From NCBI GenBank assembly GCA_016789605.1, contig JAEUQO010000193.1, positions 1-37,724 on the forward strand: a stretch of DNA of 37,724 nucleotides, written 5' to 3'. The translations under genes and the position numbers were made by a program. The notes below the pieces were generated by a model. The model saw only the letters and a program-made list of their open reading frames with translations, was not told the DNA's origin and searched no databases. This DNA is from Acidobacteriota bacterium. Lineage in GTDB: Bacteria; Acidobacteriota; Blastocatellia; RBC074. Of the stretch, positions 8,665-18,132 are shown one piece after another; position 1 is the first letter of the stretch; every line of letters begins with the position of its first letter.

Positions 8665-9294
8665 TCATGATTGAAAATTCAATAACCAGCCCGGATAGGA
8701 GTCGGAGTTGCCATCATTGAATGACAGCAGGGGCGGTTTGGTTTTCAGAAAGTGGCTGGCAACGGTTTGTAAATAATCGCGGACGCGATCCGGCTGGCCA
8801 AAGGCCTCAAAGCCGAAGCTCCACCACGCTTGCCCATTTACTGCGATACGTGTCAGCTCGACGCTGCATCCTTCAATGGGACGCTCCGTTGCCGGGACTT
8901 CGAGCAAGGCGGCGTGGTCGAGCGAAAACTTGCGTAACCAGCGCTCCTTCTCTACCTCAACCCAGCCGCTTGCATCAGCACGCAACGCTTCGGTCCAGGC
9001 CTTGACCGCTGGCTCGCTGTAAGACCATTTAATCCAACAGTCGGTTTTGCCTGAAATACCGTGCGGCAATTCCATCGTTTCGGCCAGGCTTTGCCGTGCT
9101 TTGATTTCGAAGATGTCCTTTCCTTCGCCACCGCCTCTGATCTTGACGCCAACAGAATCGCTGTTGCGGAACAATAAATAGCGGTCAACTCTGTTCCCTT
9201 CAGAAGCACTTGGGGGACCGGCGAAAAACCACTCGCGTATTGCGCGGGGAAGTTCTCCTTGAGAAAACCATCTGATTTCTGCGCTTGTTTGCAT
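8665..9294 (-). CDS. Unknown protein, possibly CYTH-like fold
   Basis: A 209-residue soluble protein that I cannot assign firmly. It opens with AEIRWFSQGELPRAIREWF. It then has alternating charged strands: DRYLLFRNSDSVGVKIRGGG, FEIKARQ, WVEVEKERWLRKF, CSVELTRIAV, WWSFGFEAFG. Paired Glu/Lys/Arg side chains in antiparallel strands resemble the phosphate-binding tunnel of CYTH/triphosphate-tunnel proteins, and the C-terminal helix DRVRDYLQTVASHFL fits as well. This is a pattern judgement only. The start is supported by AAGGG 8 bases upstream. It is the first gene of the minus-strand trio, 78 bases before the subtilase, so the two are probably coexpressed. If CYTH-like it could sense or hydrolyse a phosphorylated or nucleotide ligand. 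Confidence 0.6.
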   Translation of the reverse strand: MQTSAEIRWFSQGELPRAIREWFFAGPPSASEGNRVDRYLLFRNSDSVGVKIRGGGEGKDIFEIKARQSLAETMELPHGISGKTDCWIKWSYSEPAVKAWTEALRADASGWVEVEKERWLRKFSLDHAALLEVPATERPIEGCSVELTRIAVNGQAWWSFGFEAFGQPDRVRDYLQTVASHFLKTKPPLLSFNDGNSDSYPGWLLNFQS

Positions 9295-9670
9295 AATTGA
9301 GCCCTTTGTTGCTGATCGAGTGAATGAGTCAGGACATACGCCAACCTGGGAGCGCGAGCGTCCCGCTCGCTAAAATAAAAGGTGCCAAGCTTCCTTTAGA
9401 GTCAGCGATCGTGTTCTGAAACACCTTGGGTCAGTTGGTTGACTACCAACAAGACACGTTGATTTCGATTGATTGGCATGAAGTGTTCTCCTTTCAACTT
9501 CGGGTTAATAGTTTTCAGTTGCTATTGAGGAAGAGCGGGGTTGGCGGTTGTGGAGTGCCACGCGCAGAAGAAAAATTTCTCGTTAGTTTTGCCGCGTTTG
9601 GGCAAGTGTGCTAAGTTCCGCCGCGTCACCGTTACTCAGCAATCAGTAGTAAAACTCGGAGTCAGTCTTG
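9295..9670. other. Divergent intergenic region between the protease trio and the kinase
   Basis: These 376 bases separate two divergent transcription units and must hold both promoters. No convincing gene is present. A GCGAGCG hairpin lies at 9354-9370. I could not identify a clear -35/-10 pair; if the kinase is read by the ECF sigma factor at 5306 its promoter need not look standard. CGGAG about 10 bases before ATG 9671 is the probable ribosome site. Confidence 0.6.
9354..9370. repeat. Short REP-like hairpin GCGAGCG-TCC-CGCTCGC
   Basis: A perfect 7-base stem with a 3-base loop inside GGAGCGCGAGCGTCCCGCTCGC. Sequences of this form are seen as dispersed intergenic palindromes in several phyla. 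It follows the promoter side of the minus-strand trio and has no T run. Confidence 0.5.
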
Positions 9671-12600
9671 ATGGCTGCTGCACTTTGGGATCGTGTCCAG
9701 GAGGTCTTTCATGCCGCGCTTGAGCATGATGTTGATGCACGTGCGGCATTTCTGGCACAGGTGTGTGCCGGTAATGATGAGTTACGACAGGCGGTCATTT
9801 CGCTTTTAGACGCGCATGCCAGGCGCGGAGACTTTCTTGAACCTTTCTCCCTCATTGGTCACACGATTCAGCAATACAAAGTAATTACCACGTTGGGCAG
9901 CGGCGGGATGGGGCAGGTGTGGCTGGCTGAGGATTTGCGCTCAAACCGGCGCGTCGCTTTGAAGCTGTTGCCCCGTGAATTTTCAGCCGATGACGACCGG
10001 GTGCGGCGCTTCAAACTGGAAGCGCAAGTCGTGGCGCAACTCAACCATCCGAACATCCTGACGTTTTTCGAACTGGGCCAGTGCGATTACGGTCACTTTA
10101 TGGTGACGGAATTTGTCGAGGGGCAAACGCTGCGCCAGCACCTACAGACTCAGCAACTCTTATCTGCACATGACGCGATCGCAGTGGTTTTGCAGATTGC
10201 CGCAGCGCTGGCTGCCGCGCACGAGGCGGGCGTCGTGCATCGCGACATCAAACCTGAAAACGTGATGCTGCGGCGAGATGGCTATGTGAAAGTGCTTGAT
10301 TTTGGGCTGGCGAAGATCAGCCAACTTCGGCAAGCGGGCGGGGAGACCGGCAACGTTCCGGCAAGCATTACCGAAGCCGGCACTGTGATGGGGACAGTCA
10401 GCTATATGTCTCCAGAACAAGCGCGCGGAGAGCGCGTGGATGCACGCTCGGATGTCTTCAGCCTGGGCGTGGTTTTATACGAACTGTTAACCGGACGGTT
10501 GCCGTTTGAAGGGGCAACTGCGATGGATTTGATTGCTTCGCTGCTGCGTTCAGAGCCGTTGCCATTGCCAGAGGAATCAGGCGAACTAAACCGCATCGTC
10601 ATGCGGGCGCTCACCAAAGACCGTACCGCGCGTTATGCCACGGTTGGCGAATTTGCGGGCGAACTTGCGGGGCTGGCGCAAGAGCTGACTTTCCAGAAAC
10701 GATGGGACGAGGTTCGCGGAAACGAACGCCCCGCCGCGATGGAAGAGCGCGTAACGTCTGCCGATGAAATCATTTCACCGGCTCGCCGCAACGCCATCCC
10801 GTGGAACGTGTTGCTGGTTATCACAACGATCCTCGGCATTCTCCTGGCTGTCTGGCAAGTCTTGCCTTCTCGGTCCGAAAATGTCGAATCGGAAATCTTG
10901 CCTAGATTGAAATCTGCCAGTGTAGACAGTTGGAAAGCTGAGCCGGGAGGACATCAATTATTGCTCGATATTTCGCCGGATGGTCACACCGTTGCATTTT
11001 CTAAAAGCGAGAATCAACAAGTAGACATTTTTATCAAGCCTGTAAACGGTGGGGCGCGGCAACGGCTGACAAATGATGCCTGGGTTGACCGAAGCCCTGT
11101 TTGGTCACCTGATGGCAACGCGTTGGCCTATCTTTCAGAGCGGCAAGGGCAATGGGAAATTTGGTTGCAGCCCTTACAGGGTGAGGGGCGTTTCTTGCAA
11201 CGGCTGGATGGATTTCCGCTCTGGTTGACGCGTTGGTCGCGAGATGGAAAACGCATCTTTTACGAAGCGGATGACAATTTGTTCGCGCTCAACGTCAGTT
11301 CTGGCCAAAGCGAGCAATTGACCCATTTTTCGCCTGGAAAAAAGCACTTTAGCCTTTCTCTGCGAGAAGACTGGTTGGTATATGACGAGGCCAAAGACCA
11401 GACCAGTCAGATTTTCGCCGAGCCTTTGTCTGGCGGCACTCCGGTACAGTTGACGAACGAGGGCGAAGGCAATCTTTACCCGCTTTGGCTGCCGGACGGC
11501 GAGCGTGTGCTTTACAGCTCCAAGCGCAATGGGGTGTATCAAATCTGTGTGGCCTGGCTGGATAAACGCAAACCCGTGCAATTGACGTTTGGCCATGAAA
11601 ACCTGACCCCCTGGTACGTTGATCCTGAAGGGCATCGAATTTTTTATGTCTCAAGCCGTCAGGAATCGGATCTGGTGTTGTGCGATGCCGGGGGGGCAGG
11701 TCACGAAACGTTGTTTACTTCGGATATTTTGCTTGATCTCTCACCGCGCTTTTCTCCCGATGGCAGCGCCCTCGCCTTTCAGCAATTTGACGCAAACGAT
11801 AACTTGTTCGTTGGGAAGTTGTTGATCAAACCGCTTACTGGCGGTGAATCCCAGAGCGCTGGAAGCGGATTTGATCCGCGCTGGGCTCCCAATGGCGACC
11901 TGTTGGCTTATTTGCGCCGCAATGGCAAAACGTTTGAGCTATGCGTCAGCCACCGCGACGGTACGGGCGAGCGCGTGCTTGTGCGCGACAAAATTATCTT
12001 TAACAGTTTTGACGACCAGTCATACGCGTGGGCGCAGCCAGACAACTTTAGCTGGTCCCCTGATAGCGAGTTGATTGCTTATAGTTCGACGCAATCAGGA
12101 GGCCTGAACATCCACACGGTCGCGGTGAAAGATGGCGCGCAAAAGAGCTTGTCGCAGAACGAAAACCCCGCTGCGCGGTTGTTTAGTCCGAGTTGGTCGC
12201 CCAACGGAGACAGACTTGCTTATTTACGCCAACAAGGGGCGGCAGGCGACCGTGAATCTGCGCTTGTTGTGTGGCAACCAGGAAAAATAAACACGGTCTT
12301 TACTACCAAACAGCAAATGCGGCTGCTGGGCTGGGATGGCTCGGCACAGGCATTTTGGGTGGCGACCGCCGAGCAATTGCGTCGTCCGGTTGAGCTGACG
12401 TTACTGCGCGTGCCGCTCGATGGCCGACAGCCGCAAACAATTCGTCAGCTACCGGCCAGCTATCTCAATAGCCTGTCATTTGCTCCCCATCGCAGCGACG
12501 TCGCGTTTGTCTCGCGCAAAAACGGCCGGGATGAAGTGTGGCGTATTTCTTTGGAAACGAACCGAAGCCAATTAGTCGCTGCAAACTCTGACCCTTACGA

Positions 12601-12700
12601 CTATCTTTCCGGGATTGCCTGGTCGCCTGAGCAAAAGCATCTCTGTTACGCCAAACAATCCAACTTCGATTCGATCTGGATGATCGAAAATTTCAAATAA
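9671..12700 (+). CDS. Membrane Ser/Thr protein kinase with C-terminal PD40/TolB-like beta-propeller
   Basis: A 1009-residue protein. Residues 1-55 are the N-terminal helical module usual in this acidobacterial family (LWDRVQEVFHAAL, LLDAHARRGDFLEPF). The kinase domain is about 70-340, with Gly loop GSGGMG from 76, Lys98, catalytic Asp192 (VHRDIKPEN), Asp210 of DFG and the activation-segment end GTVSYMSPEQARG. One membrane helix lies at about 376-398. The outer part consists of repeated blades such as ISPDGHTVAFSKS, WSPDGNALAYLSE, FSPDGSALAFQQF, WSPDSELIAYSST and WSPNGDRLAYLR, which should form one or two propellers. It probably senses an envelope ligand or protein and signals inward. TTG at 9668 precedes ATG 9671. 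The gene just downstream is probably in the same transcript. Confidence 0.95.
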   Translation: MAAALWDRVQEVFHAALEHDVDARAAFLAQVCAGNDELRQAVISLLDAHARRGDFLEPFSLIGHTIQQYKVITTLGSGGMGQVWLAEDLRSNRRVALKLLPREFSADDDRVRRFKLEAQVVAQLNHPNILTFFELGQCDYGHFMVTEFVEGQTLRQHLQTQQLLSAHDAIAVVLQIAAALAAAHEAGVVHRDIKPENVMLRRDGYVKVLDFGLAKISQLRQAGGETGNVPASITEAGTVMGTVSYMSPEQARGERVDARSDVFSLGVVLYELLTGRLPFEGATAMDLIASLLRSEPLPLPEESGELNRIVMRALTKDRTARYATVGEFAGELAGLAQELTFQKRWDEVRGNERPAAMEERVTSADEIISPARRNAIPWNVLLVITTILGILLAVWQVLPSRSENVESEILPRLKSASVDSWKAEPGGHQLLLDISPDGHTVAFSKSENQQVDIFIKPVNGGARQRLTNDAWVDRSPVWSPDGNALAYLSERQGQWEIWLQPLQGEGRFLQRLDGFPLWLTRWSRDGKRIFYEADDNLFALNVSSGQSEQLTHFSPGKKHFSLSLREDWLVYDEAKDQTSQIFAEPLSGGTPVQLTNEGEGNLYPLWLPDGERVLYSSKRNGVYQICVAWLDKRKPVQLTFGHENLTPWYVDPEGHRIFYVSSRQESDLVLCDAGGAGHETLFTSDILLDLSPRFSPDGSALAFQQFDANDNLFVGKLLIKPLTGGESQSAGSGFDPRWAPNGDLLAYLRRNGKTFELCVSHRDGTGERVLVRDKIIFNSFDDQSYAWAQPDNFSWSPDSELIAYSSTQSGGLNIHTVAVKDGAQKSLSQNENPAARLFSPSWSPNGDRLAYLRQQGAAGDRESALVVWQPGKINTVFTTKQQMRLLGWDGSAQAFWVATAEQLRRPVELTLLRVPLDGRQPQTIRQLPASYLNSLSFAPHRSDVAFVSRKNGRDEVWRISLETNRSQLVAANSDPYDYLSGIAWSPEQKHLCYAKQSNFDSIWMIENFK

Positions 12701-12712
12701 CAAGGAGACACG

Positions 12713-13015
12713 ATGGCAGATACAAACAATACTGTGACACGAGAACAGTGGTTAGAAGGGATCGCGAAGCTTGTGAAAGTGCTACAAGTAAGAGACGCTT
12801 TTTTGAATGATAAAAATAAAGTCCTTACGGATGAGGAGCTAAGGACGCTATACAGCGCTCTCGCAAGAAAGATCAGCGACAGAGATGAGATTCCATTGGC
12901 TGATGGGAGCGTTAAGATAGACTGTCCTGAAGGCACATACCCTTGCTCGGAAGGATGTTGCTCGGTAGGCTTTGAAGATATATTTCCATCTACCGAACTT
13001 CCTCCTCAATCCTGA
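12713..13015 (+). CDS. Small protein with helical N-terminus and Cys-rich C-terminus, unknown
   Basis: A 100-residue protein with an excellent ribosome site (AAGGAGA, then 5 bases, then ATG), only 12 bases after the kinase stop, so cotranslation is very likely. Residues 8-55 look helical and amphipathic (REQWLEGIAKLVKVLQVRDAF, DEELRTLYSALARKI). The tail has Cys71, Cys78, Cys82 and Cys83 (DCPEGTYPCSEGCCSVGF). No signal peptide is seen. The codons and bases are clearly more AT-rich than the surroundings. The leader-like helix plus compact Cys tail recalls ribosomally made peptide precursors, but no modification or export gene is adjacent; a kinase substrate or metal-binding regulator is equally possible. 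Confidence 0.75.
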   Translation: MADTNNTVTREQWLEGIAKLVKVLQVRDAFLNDKNKVLTDEELRTLYSALARKISDRDEIPLADGSVKIDCPEGTYPCSEGCCSVGFEDIFPSTELPPQS

Positions 13016-13046
13016 TGATATCCGCATAGTGATTTGTGCCTGAGGT

Positions 13047-14870
13047 TTATTTCTTTGGCTGTCGTCGTTGAGTGGCAGGCAATTGGGAGGATTGCACGGT
13101 TGGTGTCGGAGACGGCGCGGGCGGTGGTGGCGGATTGAGCAAGCCCAGGCTGTTGGCTTTGAGCACCAATTGTCCCGCGATAGGCGCGGCGATTTTGGCG
13201 CCGTAACCGCCTTCTTCGACGACGACGGCCCAGGCGATTTGCGGGTTTTCGAGTGGCGCAAAGCCGATGAACCAGGAATCAATGCGCGGTTTTTCCTGCA
13301 TGCGAATGCGCGTTTTGCCGGCGCGATCCACATAGGTCACATACTTGCCGGTTTGCGGATCAACCTGCGGCACGGCGCGTTGTGCGGTGCCGGTTTTGCC
13401 GCCTGCGTTGACGCGTCCGCGCAACATACCGCCAAACGCGCCTGCGGCGGTGCCGCGTTGCACGACTGACGCCATCAAGGTGCGCAGTTTCGCCGCCGTT
13501 TGCGGTGACATGGCTTGATGCAGCACTTGCGGTTGGCGGCCCATTTCGATCACCGGTTTCATGACGTTGCCTTGCGCATTGGCGGCGGCTCCGGCGACCA
13601 GCGCCATTTGCAGCGGCGTTAACTGCACATAACCCTGCCCGATGGATTCGAGCGCCAGGTCATAGCGCGTGATTTTTGTGCCTGCGACAAAAGTCGAATT
13701 GAGCGGCGCAAGCACGTCCGACAGAATCTTGTTGTCCGAATTCCACAAGCCGCGCATTTGCCCTGTGCCGATCGAATCGGCGGCATTGTCGAATACCTGC
13801 AAGCCAAAACGGGCCGCAGCTTCGCCCATTTGCTGGCGACCGACTTCGACGCCGAGTTGGGCGAAAAACTGATTGCAGGAATGCGTGTAAGCGTCGAGCA
13901 AGGTGATCGCGCCATGCGATTCGCCTTCGTCGTCGCGAATCGGACGCGCTGAACCGGGCGGCGTCCAGCCTTCGCCGCGACAGGTGAAACTGAGACTATC
14001 CTGGCGGTTTTCCAGCGCGGCAGCAGCGGTGATTGTCTTGAGCGTAGAGCCCGGCAGGTAATATTCGTCCAGCGCGCGATTGAGCAGCGGTTTGCGCCGC
14101 ACATCGTTTTGCAAATCCCGCCATTTGTCATTGTCGCCAATCGAATAGGGATCAAAGCTGGGCATGCTGACCAGCGCCAGCAACGCGCCGGTTTGCGGAT
14201 TGAGCATGACGACAGCGCCGCGCCGGTCTTTGAGCAAACCTGCGGCTTCGCGTTGTAATTCGGCGTCAATGGTTAACACCAAATCTTTGCCGACGGGCGG
14301 CAATTTGTCTTCGCTGCTGAAATCGTTGAGCTGATCCCACCAGCTTTTTTGCGAAGCGGATTCAAGCGGCGCAACGACGGCGCGTTCGAGCAAAACATCG
14401 CCACGCAACAGCGTGCCGTATCCGATGATGTGTGCGGCAGCCGGGCCAAGCGGGTAATCGCGCAAGACTTTGCCGTCCAAATAGCGATATTTGGCCAGCG
14501 CATGCGCCGCGTCGTGCCGCCGGTCATAAATCCAGCCGCGCAAGGTGCTTTCCAATTCGCGCCGATTGCGCTGATCGCGCCGATTTTTCAAACTGGCAAA
14601 GGCTTCGTTTTCGCTCAGCGGGCCGGTGGAAAACAGCCCCCAATAAAAGTGAAACGCCAACGCCACCAACACCAGCAACGCAAACGCCCAACGCACATAC
14701 CGCAGCCGCTGGCTGGTCAGACGCGGTCCGAAATCATCCGGCAAATTGGGATCGTCTTGTAACAGGCTGGCGCTGCGCGAACGAAAGCGCCAGGTCAGCA
14801 GAAACATCGCGCCCAACAGCACGGCCAGTCCCGCCAGGATGAGCAGTGTGGTGATGAAGGGAAGATTCAT
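13047..14870 (-). CDS. Class B penicillin-binding protein (PbpA/PBP2/FtsI-type transpeptidase)
   Basis: A 607-residue protein with an N-terminal membrane anchor ([23 protein letters not shown]), a second hydrophobic stretch about 60-78 ([18 protein letters not shown]), a short linker domain and a transpeptidase domain. The active-site triads are complete: S275-T-L-K278, S331-C-N333 and K492-T-G494 followed by TAQ. It cross-links peptidoglycan in the periplasm, normally together with a SEDS glycosyltransferase. The small non-catalytic part (much shorter than in E. coli PBP2) and the double N-terminal hydrophobic region resemble actinobacterial PbpA. The C-terminus is Pro/Ser/Gln-rich. It lies 29 bases downstream of an FhaA-like gene; the SEDS gene it may work with is 7 kb away at 21810. 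Confidence 0.93.
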   Translation of the reverse strand: MNLPFITTLLILAGLAVLLGAMFLLTWRFRSRSASLLQDDPNLPDDFGPRLTSQRLRYVRWAFALLVLVALAFHFYWGLFSTGPLSENEAFASLKNRRDQRNRRELESTLRGWIYDRRHDAAHALAKYRYLDGKVLRDYPLGPAAAHIIGYGTLLRGDVLLERAVVAPLESASQKSWWDQLNDFSSEDKLPPVGKDLVLTIDAELQREAAGLLKDRRGAVVMLNPQTGALLALVSMPSFDPYSIGDNDKWRDLQNDVRRKPLLNRALDEYYLPGSTLKTITAAAALENRQDSLSFTCRGEGWTPPGSARPIRDDEGESHGAITLLDAYTHSCNQFFAQLGVEVGRQQMGEAAARFGLQVFDNAADSIGTGQMRGLWNSDNKILSDVLAPLNSTFVAGTKITRYDLALESIGQGYVQLTPLQMALVAGAAANAQGNVMKPVIEMGRQPQVLHQAMSPQTAAKLRTLMASVVQRGTAAGAFGGMLRGRVNAGGKTGTAQRAVPQVDPQTGKYVTYVDRAGKTRIRMQEKPRIDSWFIGFAPLENPQIAWAVVVEEGGYGAKIAAPIAGQLVLKANSLGLLNPPPPPAPSPTPTVQSSQLPATQRRQPKK

Positions 14871-14899
14871 AGACGTAACGGATTGCCGGAATGGCTGGG

Positions 14900-15697
14900 C
14901 TAGTTTTCCTCTTGCAGTTTGACAGAAATCGTCATTTCAAAATCGCCGAATTGTAACCGGTCGCCGTGGCGCAAGGCTTTGCGGTTGGCCGGGTCGAGCA
15001 ATACGCCGTTGACGCACGTGCCGTTGCTGCTGCCGCGATCCGTCAATTCCAGCGTTCCGTCGGGTTTGAGCACAAAGGCGGCGTGATAACTCGAAACGGT
15101 TTCGTCATCCAGCCGGATTTCGTTTTTGCTGTTGCGCCCCAAACTGATCGGCGTGCCGTCATTGCGCAAGACGGCGGACGCCTGCCACGAACCGGGCACG
15201 GCTTGCAGCATAATATCGCAGCGCAGTTTTCGCGCCGGACTTAATTGCGCCGCCGCCGGAGCGCCAGCGACCTGGGCTTTGGTTTCGTCAAAACTGAGCC
15301 GGATTTTGATGCCTTCGACAAACGCGTCAAACCCGAGTTTGACCTGCAACGGACCCAGCGTCGTGTAACGATGATTCAGTACATATTCGTAAAGTTCGGC
15401 GCGCACTTTTTGTTGCAAGGCGTCGCGCTGAGCGGGCGGTGTGCGTTTGAAGGTTTCGAAATCGTAAAGCAGTTCGATGACGTTGGGCGTGATCAGGCGG
15501 TCGCCTTCGCGGCGCAGATTCTTTTCGATTTCGCGTTCGACGCGTTGCGCGATGATCAGGGGTTCGGTGCGCGTGCCGCTGTTGCCGCCCAGCGCACGGT
15601 CAAGCACCGCGCCCAGCCGCTCAAACAGCCGCCGCACAAAAGATTCAATTCGTTGCGGAAGACTCAATAAACTGGAATTTGGTTCGGATGCGCTCAT
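14900..15697 (-). CDS. FHA-domain protein with FhaA-type N-terminal domain
   Basis: A 265-residue cytoplasmic protein. Residues about 10-130 match the FhaA N-terminal (DUF3662-like) pattern: [60 protein letters not shown]. Residues about 175-260 are a forkhead-associated domain with all usual marks: [20 protein letters not shown] (S-x-x-H-like), [15 protein letters not shown] domains bind phosphothreonine peptides. In mycobacteria FhaA binds phosphorylated cell-wall proteins under control of PknB. Here it lies immediately upstream of a PBP gene in the same direction. Membrane kinases that could make its ligand are on the other strand at 25-29 kb. A second FhaA-like protein is at 29208. Confidence 0.9.
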   Translation of the reverse strand: MSASEPNSSLLSLPQRIESFVRRLFERLGAVLDRALGGNSGTRTEPLIIAQRVEREIEKNLRREGDRLITPNVIELLYDFETFKRTPPAQRDALQQKVRAELYEYVLNHRYTTLGPLQVKLGFDAFVEGIKIRLSFDETKAQVAGAPAAAQLSPARKLRCDIMLQAVPGSWQASAVLRNDGTPISLGRNSKNEIRLDDETVSSYHAAFVLKPDGTLELTDRGSSNGTCVNGVLLDPANRKALRHGDRLQFGDFEMTISVKLQEEN

Positions 15698-15742
15698 CGT
15701 TTACGACTGCCTCCTTGGACCAGATTCTACCGCCAGTTGCCT

Positions 15743-16537
15743 TTATGTGCGCTGCCGTTGGCGCGCTGCTTCAAACAAAATCACGGCGGCGGCCGAGGCC
15801 ACATTCAGTGACTCGACCGGCGCGTGCAGTGGGATACGTATGTGTGCGTCACAACGTTCCAGCAACTCTGTGCGCAAACCGCGCGCTTCGTTGCCCAGCA
15901 CGACGGCTGTCGGTCGCCGCCAATCATATTGCAGATAGGTGTGTTTGGCAGCCCCATCCGCCGCGACCAGCCGTAAGCCCGCCGCGCGCGTGGCAAAGAG
16001 CAACTCGTCGGTGCTCAACCCCGTTGCCAACGGCAACCGAAACGCCGATCCCATCGCGCTGCGCAAGGTTTTGGGAGCGAAAACGTCCGTCGTACCTTTC
16101 AAGGTGATCAAACCGCTGGCGCCAGCGGCTTCTGCCGTGCGCAAAATGGTGCCCAGATTGCCGGGGTCTTGAATGGCGTCGCAACAAACGGTCAGCGGCG
16201 GATGTTCGTCACGACCTGCCAGTGCTTGTGCCAGCGTCGTGCGCGGACGTTCGGCCAACAGGATCAATCCTTGCGGCTGTACCGTGTCGCTGATGGTTGC
16301 CAGCACGGCATCGGTGGTGGGCCACAACGGACATTGCCGCTGTTCGAGTGTTGCCAGGATCGTTTGCGTTCGTGCGCTCGGTTCCGGCGTATGAAAACAG
16401 GCGACCAGCGCCAAATTGGCTTGCAAGCATTCCTCGCTGAGTCGCTCGCCTTCGATAAACAGCAAACCGGCCTCGCGTCCGTCGCGCACGCGGCGAGCCA
16501 GTTTCAAACGTTCGTTGGCCGGGCTGCTGATGATCAT
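15743..16537 (-). CDS. TrmH/SpoU-family rRNA 2'-O-ribose methyltransferase
   Basis: A 264-residue protein of the SPOUT class. The N-terminal substrate-binding part ([30 protein letters not shown]) is typical of RlmB/TsnR-like enzymes. The C-terminal knotted domain has the three SpoU motifs: [26 protein letters not shown] and [22 protein letters not shown]. The enzyme transfers a methyl group from S-adenosylmethionine to a ribose 2'-OH, most likely in 23S rRNA. The exact nucleotide cannot be told. Its ATG overlaps the stop of the upstream alcohol dehydrogenase (shared ATGA at 16534-16537), so translation is coupled. The FhaA-like gene starts 46 bases further on. Confidence 0.92.
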   Translation of the reverse strand: MIISSPANERLKLARRVRDGREAGLLFIEGERLSEECLQANLALVACFHTPEPSARTQTILATLEQRQCPLWPTTDAVLATISDTVQPQGLILLAERPRTTLAQALAGRDEHPPLTVCCDAIQDPGNLGTILRTAEAAGASGLITLKGTTDVFAPKTLRSAMGSAFRLPLATGLSTDELLFATRAAGLRLVAADGAAKHTYLQYDWRRPTAVVLGNEARGLRTELLERCDAHIRIPLHAPVESLNVASAAAVILFEAARQRQRT

Positions 16538-17556
16538 AGCTCCAGCACGACGCGCCCCAACAGGCGTCCTTGTTGCATCTCTTGGAGCACATTGTTGGCC
16601 TGTGCAAAAGGACGCGTTTCAATATGACATTTGACCTTGCCCGCCGCCGCCAGCGCCAACACTTCGTGTAAATCCTGACGTGTGCCAACGGCGGCGGCGA
16701 CGATGCGAAATTCGCCGGAAACCAGCGCCACGGTCGAAACATTGATCGGTTCCGGAGCCATTCCCACCACAGCCAGCGTACCGCCTCTGCGCAAAGAACG
16801 CAGCGCCGTTTCATAAGCCGCGCGTGAGCCGGACGTGACGACAATGACGTGCGGACCGCCGCCGGTCAGCTTTTTCAATTCCTTGTGCGCCTGCGTCGCG
16901 GTGATGTTGACCAGATGATCTGCGCCGCATTCGCGCGCCAGTTGCAATTTGGCGTCGGCAACGTCCACCGCCAGCACTTCCGCGCCTTTGGCCTTGGCCA
17001 ATTGAATGGCCAGATGTCCCAAGCCGCCCACGCCAAAGATGGCGACTTTTTGCCCGGCGTGAACTTCGGCAGTTTTCAGCGCGTTGTAAACCGTCAGCCC
17101 GGCGCAGAGCAGGGGCGCGGCTTCGGCAAAGCTCAGGTTGTCCGGGAGTTTGGCCGTGTGGCTGGCCTTGGCTTTGAGGTATTCGGCAAAGCCGCCATCC
17201 ACCGTACAGCCGGTAATCTGTTGTTTGCCGCACAGGGTTTCGCGGCCTGCCAGGCAAAATTCGCATTCGCCGCAGGTGTAATGCAGCCAGGGAACACCGA
17301 CGCGGTCGCCGATTTGAAATTCGGTTACGCCTTCGCCCAAAGCTGTGATTGTTCCTGTTACCTCGTGGCCGAGAATGAGCGGCAACTTGGTGATGGGTTT
17401 GAGTAAATCCCATTCGCCGCCCGCCAGGTGCAAGTCTGAATGACAGACGCCGCAAGCGGCGACTTTGATCAGCACTTCACCGGTTCCCGGCAACGGCGTC
17501 GGGATTTCTTCAGTCACTAACGGTTCGGCCAACGCGTGTAACACGACTGCCTTCAT
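16534..17556 (-). CDS. Zinc-dependent alcohol dehydrogenase (medium-chain, AdhP-like)
   Basis: A 340-residue enzyme that interconverts alcohols and aldehydes with NAD(P). The catalytic zinc site is formed by Cys38 (CGVCHSDLH), His of GHEVTG and a later Cys. The structural zinc lobe has four cysteines in [15 protein letters not shown]. The Rossmann fold has [20 protein letters not shown]. The CHSDLH motif and length fit the propanol-preferring AdhP group. The frame is open for a further 52 codons, but ATG 17556 has AGGAGA 7 bases upstream and begins the conserved MKAVVL, so it is the real start. It is first in a chain of four minus-strand genes ending with the PBP; a metabolic link with those is not obvious. 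Confidence 0.92.
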   Translation of the reverse strand: MKAVVLHALAEPLVTEEIPTPLPGTGEVLIKVAACGVCHSDLHLAGGEWDLLKPITKLPLILGHEVTGTITALGEGVTEFQIGDRVGVPWLHYTCGECEFCLAGRETLCGKQQITGCTVDGGFAEYLKAKASHTAKLPDNLSFAEAAPLLCAGLTVYNALKTAEVHAGQKVAIFGVGGLGHLAIQLAKAKGAEVLAVDVADAKLQLARECGADHLVNITATQAHKELKKLTGGGPHVIVVTSGSRAAYETALRSLRRGGTLAVVGMAPEPINVSTVALVSGEFRIVAAAVGTRQDLHEVLALAAAGKVKCHIETRPFAQANNVLQEMQQGRLLGRVVLEL

Positions 17557-17645
17557 GTATTCGTCTCCTGAAGCAAACTGGAAGTCGTGAGGAATGAGCA
17601 ATATCGTTGCAACGGGCGGGTGAGTCAAGAAGAGCGGGGAAGCGG

Positions 17646-17690
17646 CAAAAAAACAGCGCGTATCCAGAACGTTTCTGAATACGCGCTGTA
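17646..17690 (-). terminator. Rho-independent terminator behind the crystallin-like gene
   Basis: On the minus strand ACAGCGCGTATTCAGAA pairs with TTCTGGATACGCGCTGT around a 3-base loop (17-base stem, one mismatch), followed by seven Ts (17647-17653 read in complement). It lies about 90 bases past the stop of the beta/gamma-crystallin-like gene and separates it from the dehydrogenase unit. Confidence 0.9.
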
Positions 17691-17778
17691 TGGTTGCGGC
17701 CGGGCTGCTCAATGTGGGGCAGGTGGTTAACCTGCCGGGAAGAGCAGCGCCGCAGCAGCAAGCGGGACGGGCCAGGTG

Positions 17779-18132
17779 TTAGGCCGTGGCAATGTGCGAG
17801 ACTTTGCCGTCCAGGCCGTTGTTTTTGAAGTATGTGACACGTACGGAAGCATCCTGATAGGAGCTTTCAAACGAGCCGACCGTATACGAGGTCAGATTTT
17901 TGAGTGCGACAATGACGCACCAGTCATCCGTCATGGAGCCATTCGGGTCATCAGACACGATCAAGGTCGCTCCGTCGCTGACGTTGGACAGCACGACCGA
18001 ACGCGCTTCGTCGTTCTTGATCGGCGCACCTGATTGCGTCAGGTTATAGCTTTGCCCTTGCGATTCGGACACTGAGCCGAGATTGGTACCGGTCGCGTTG
18101 TTGCCTGAGTAAAAAGTGTATTGTCCAGCCAT
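17779..18132 (-). CDS. Beta/gamma-crystallin-like protein
   Basis: A 117-residue protein with two probable Greek-key motifs. Motif 1: QYTFYSGNNATGTNLGSV, later KNDEARSVVLSNV. Motif 2: ATLIVSDDPNGSMTDDWCVI, later YQDASVRVTYF. The aromatic-x(6)-G starts and the ND-x-x-x-S segments (NDEARS at 40-45, QDASVR at 93-98) match the microbial crystallin pattern. The fifth residue of the calcium motif is Arg in the first copy rather than Ser/Thr, so calcium binding may be weak. There is no signal peptide. The start is ATG 18132, with GGAGG 8 bases upstream; an in-frame start 15 bases earlier is less likely. It is a single-gene unit with its own terminator, which suggests strong, independent expression. 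The family call is by eye only. Confidence 0.62.
   Translation of the reverse strand: MAGQYTFYSGNNATGTNLGSVSESQGQSYNLTQSGAPIKNDEARSVVLSNVSDGATLIVSDDPNGSMTDDWCVIVALKNLTSYTVGSFESSYQDASVRVTYFKNNGLDGKVSHIATA

Noticed and set aside
5241..9660. Shared promoter of the ECF sigma gene and the kinase (TCCGCCG and AAACTCGG words upstream of both)
   Set aside because: The two words occur in both leaders but with different spacing (25 and 28 bases), and one lies at the ribosome site; not enough for a promoter call.
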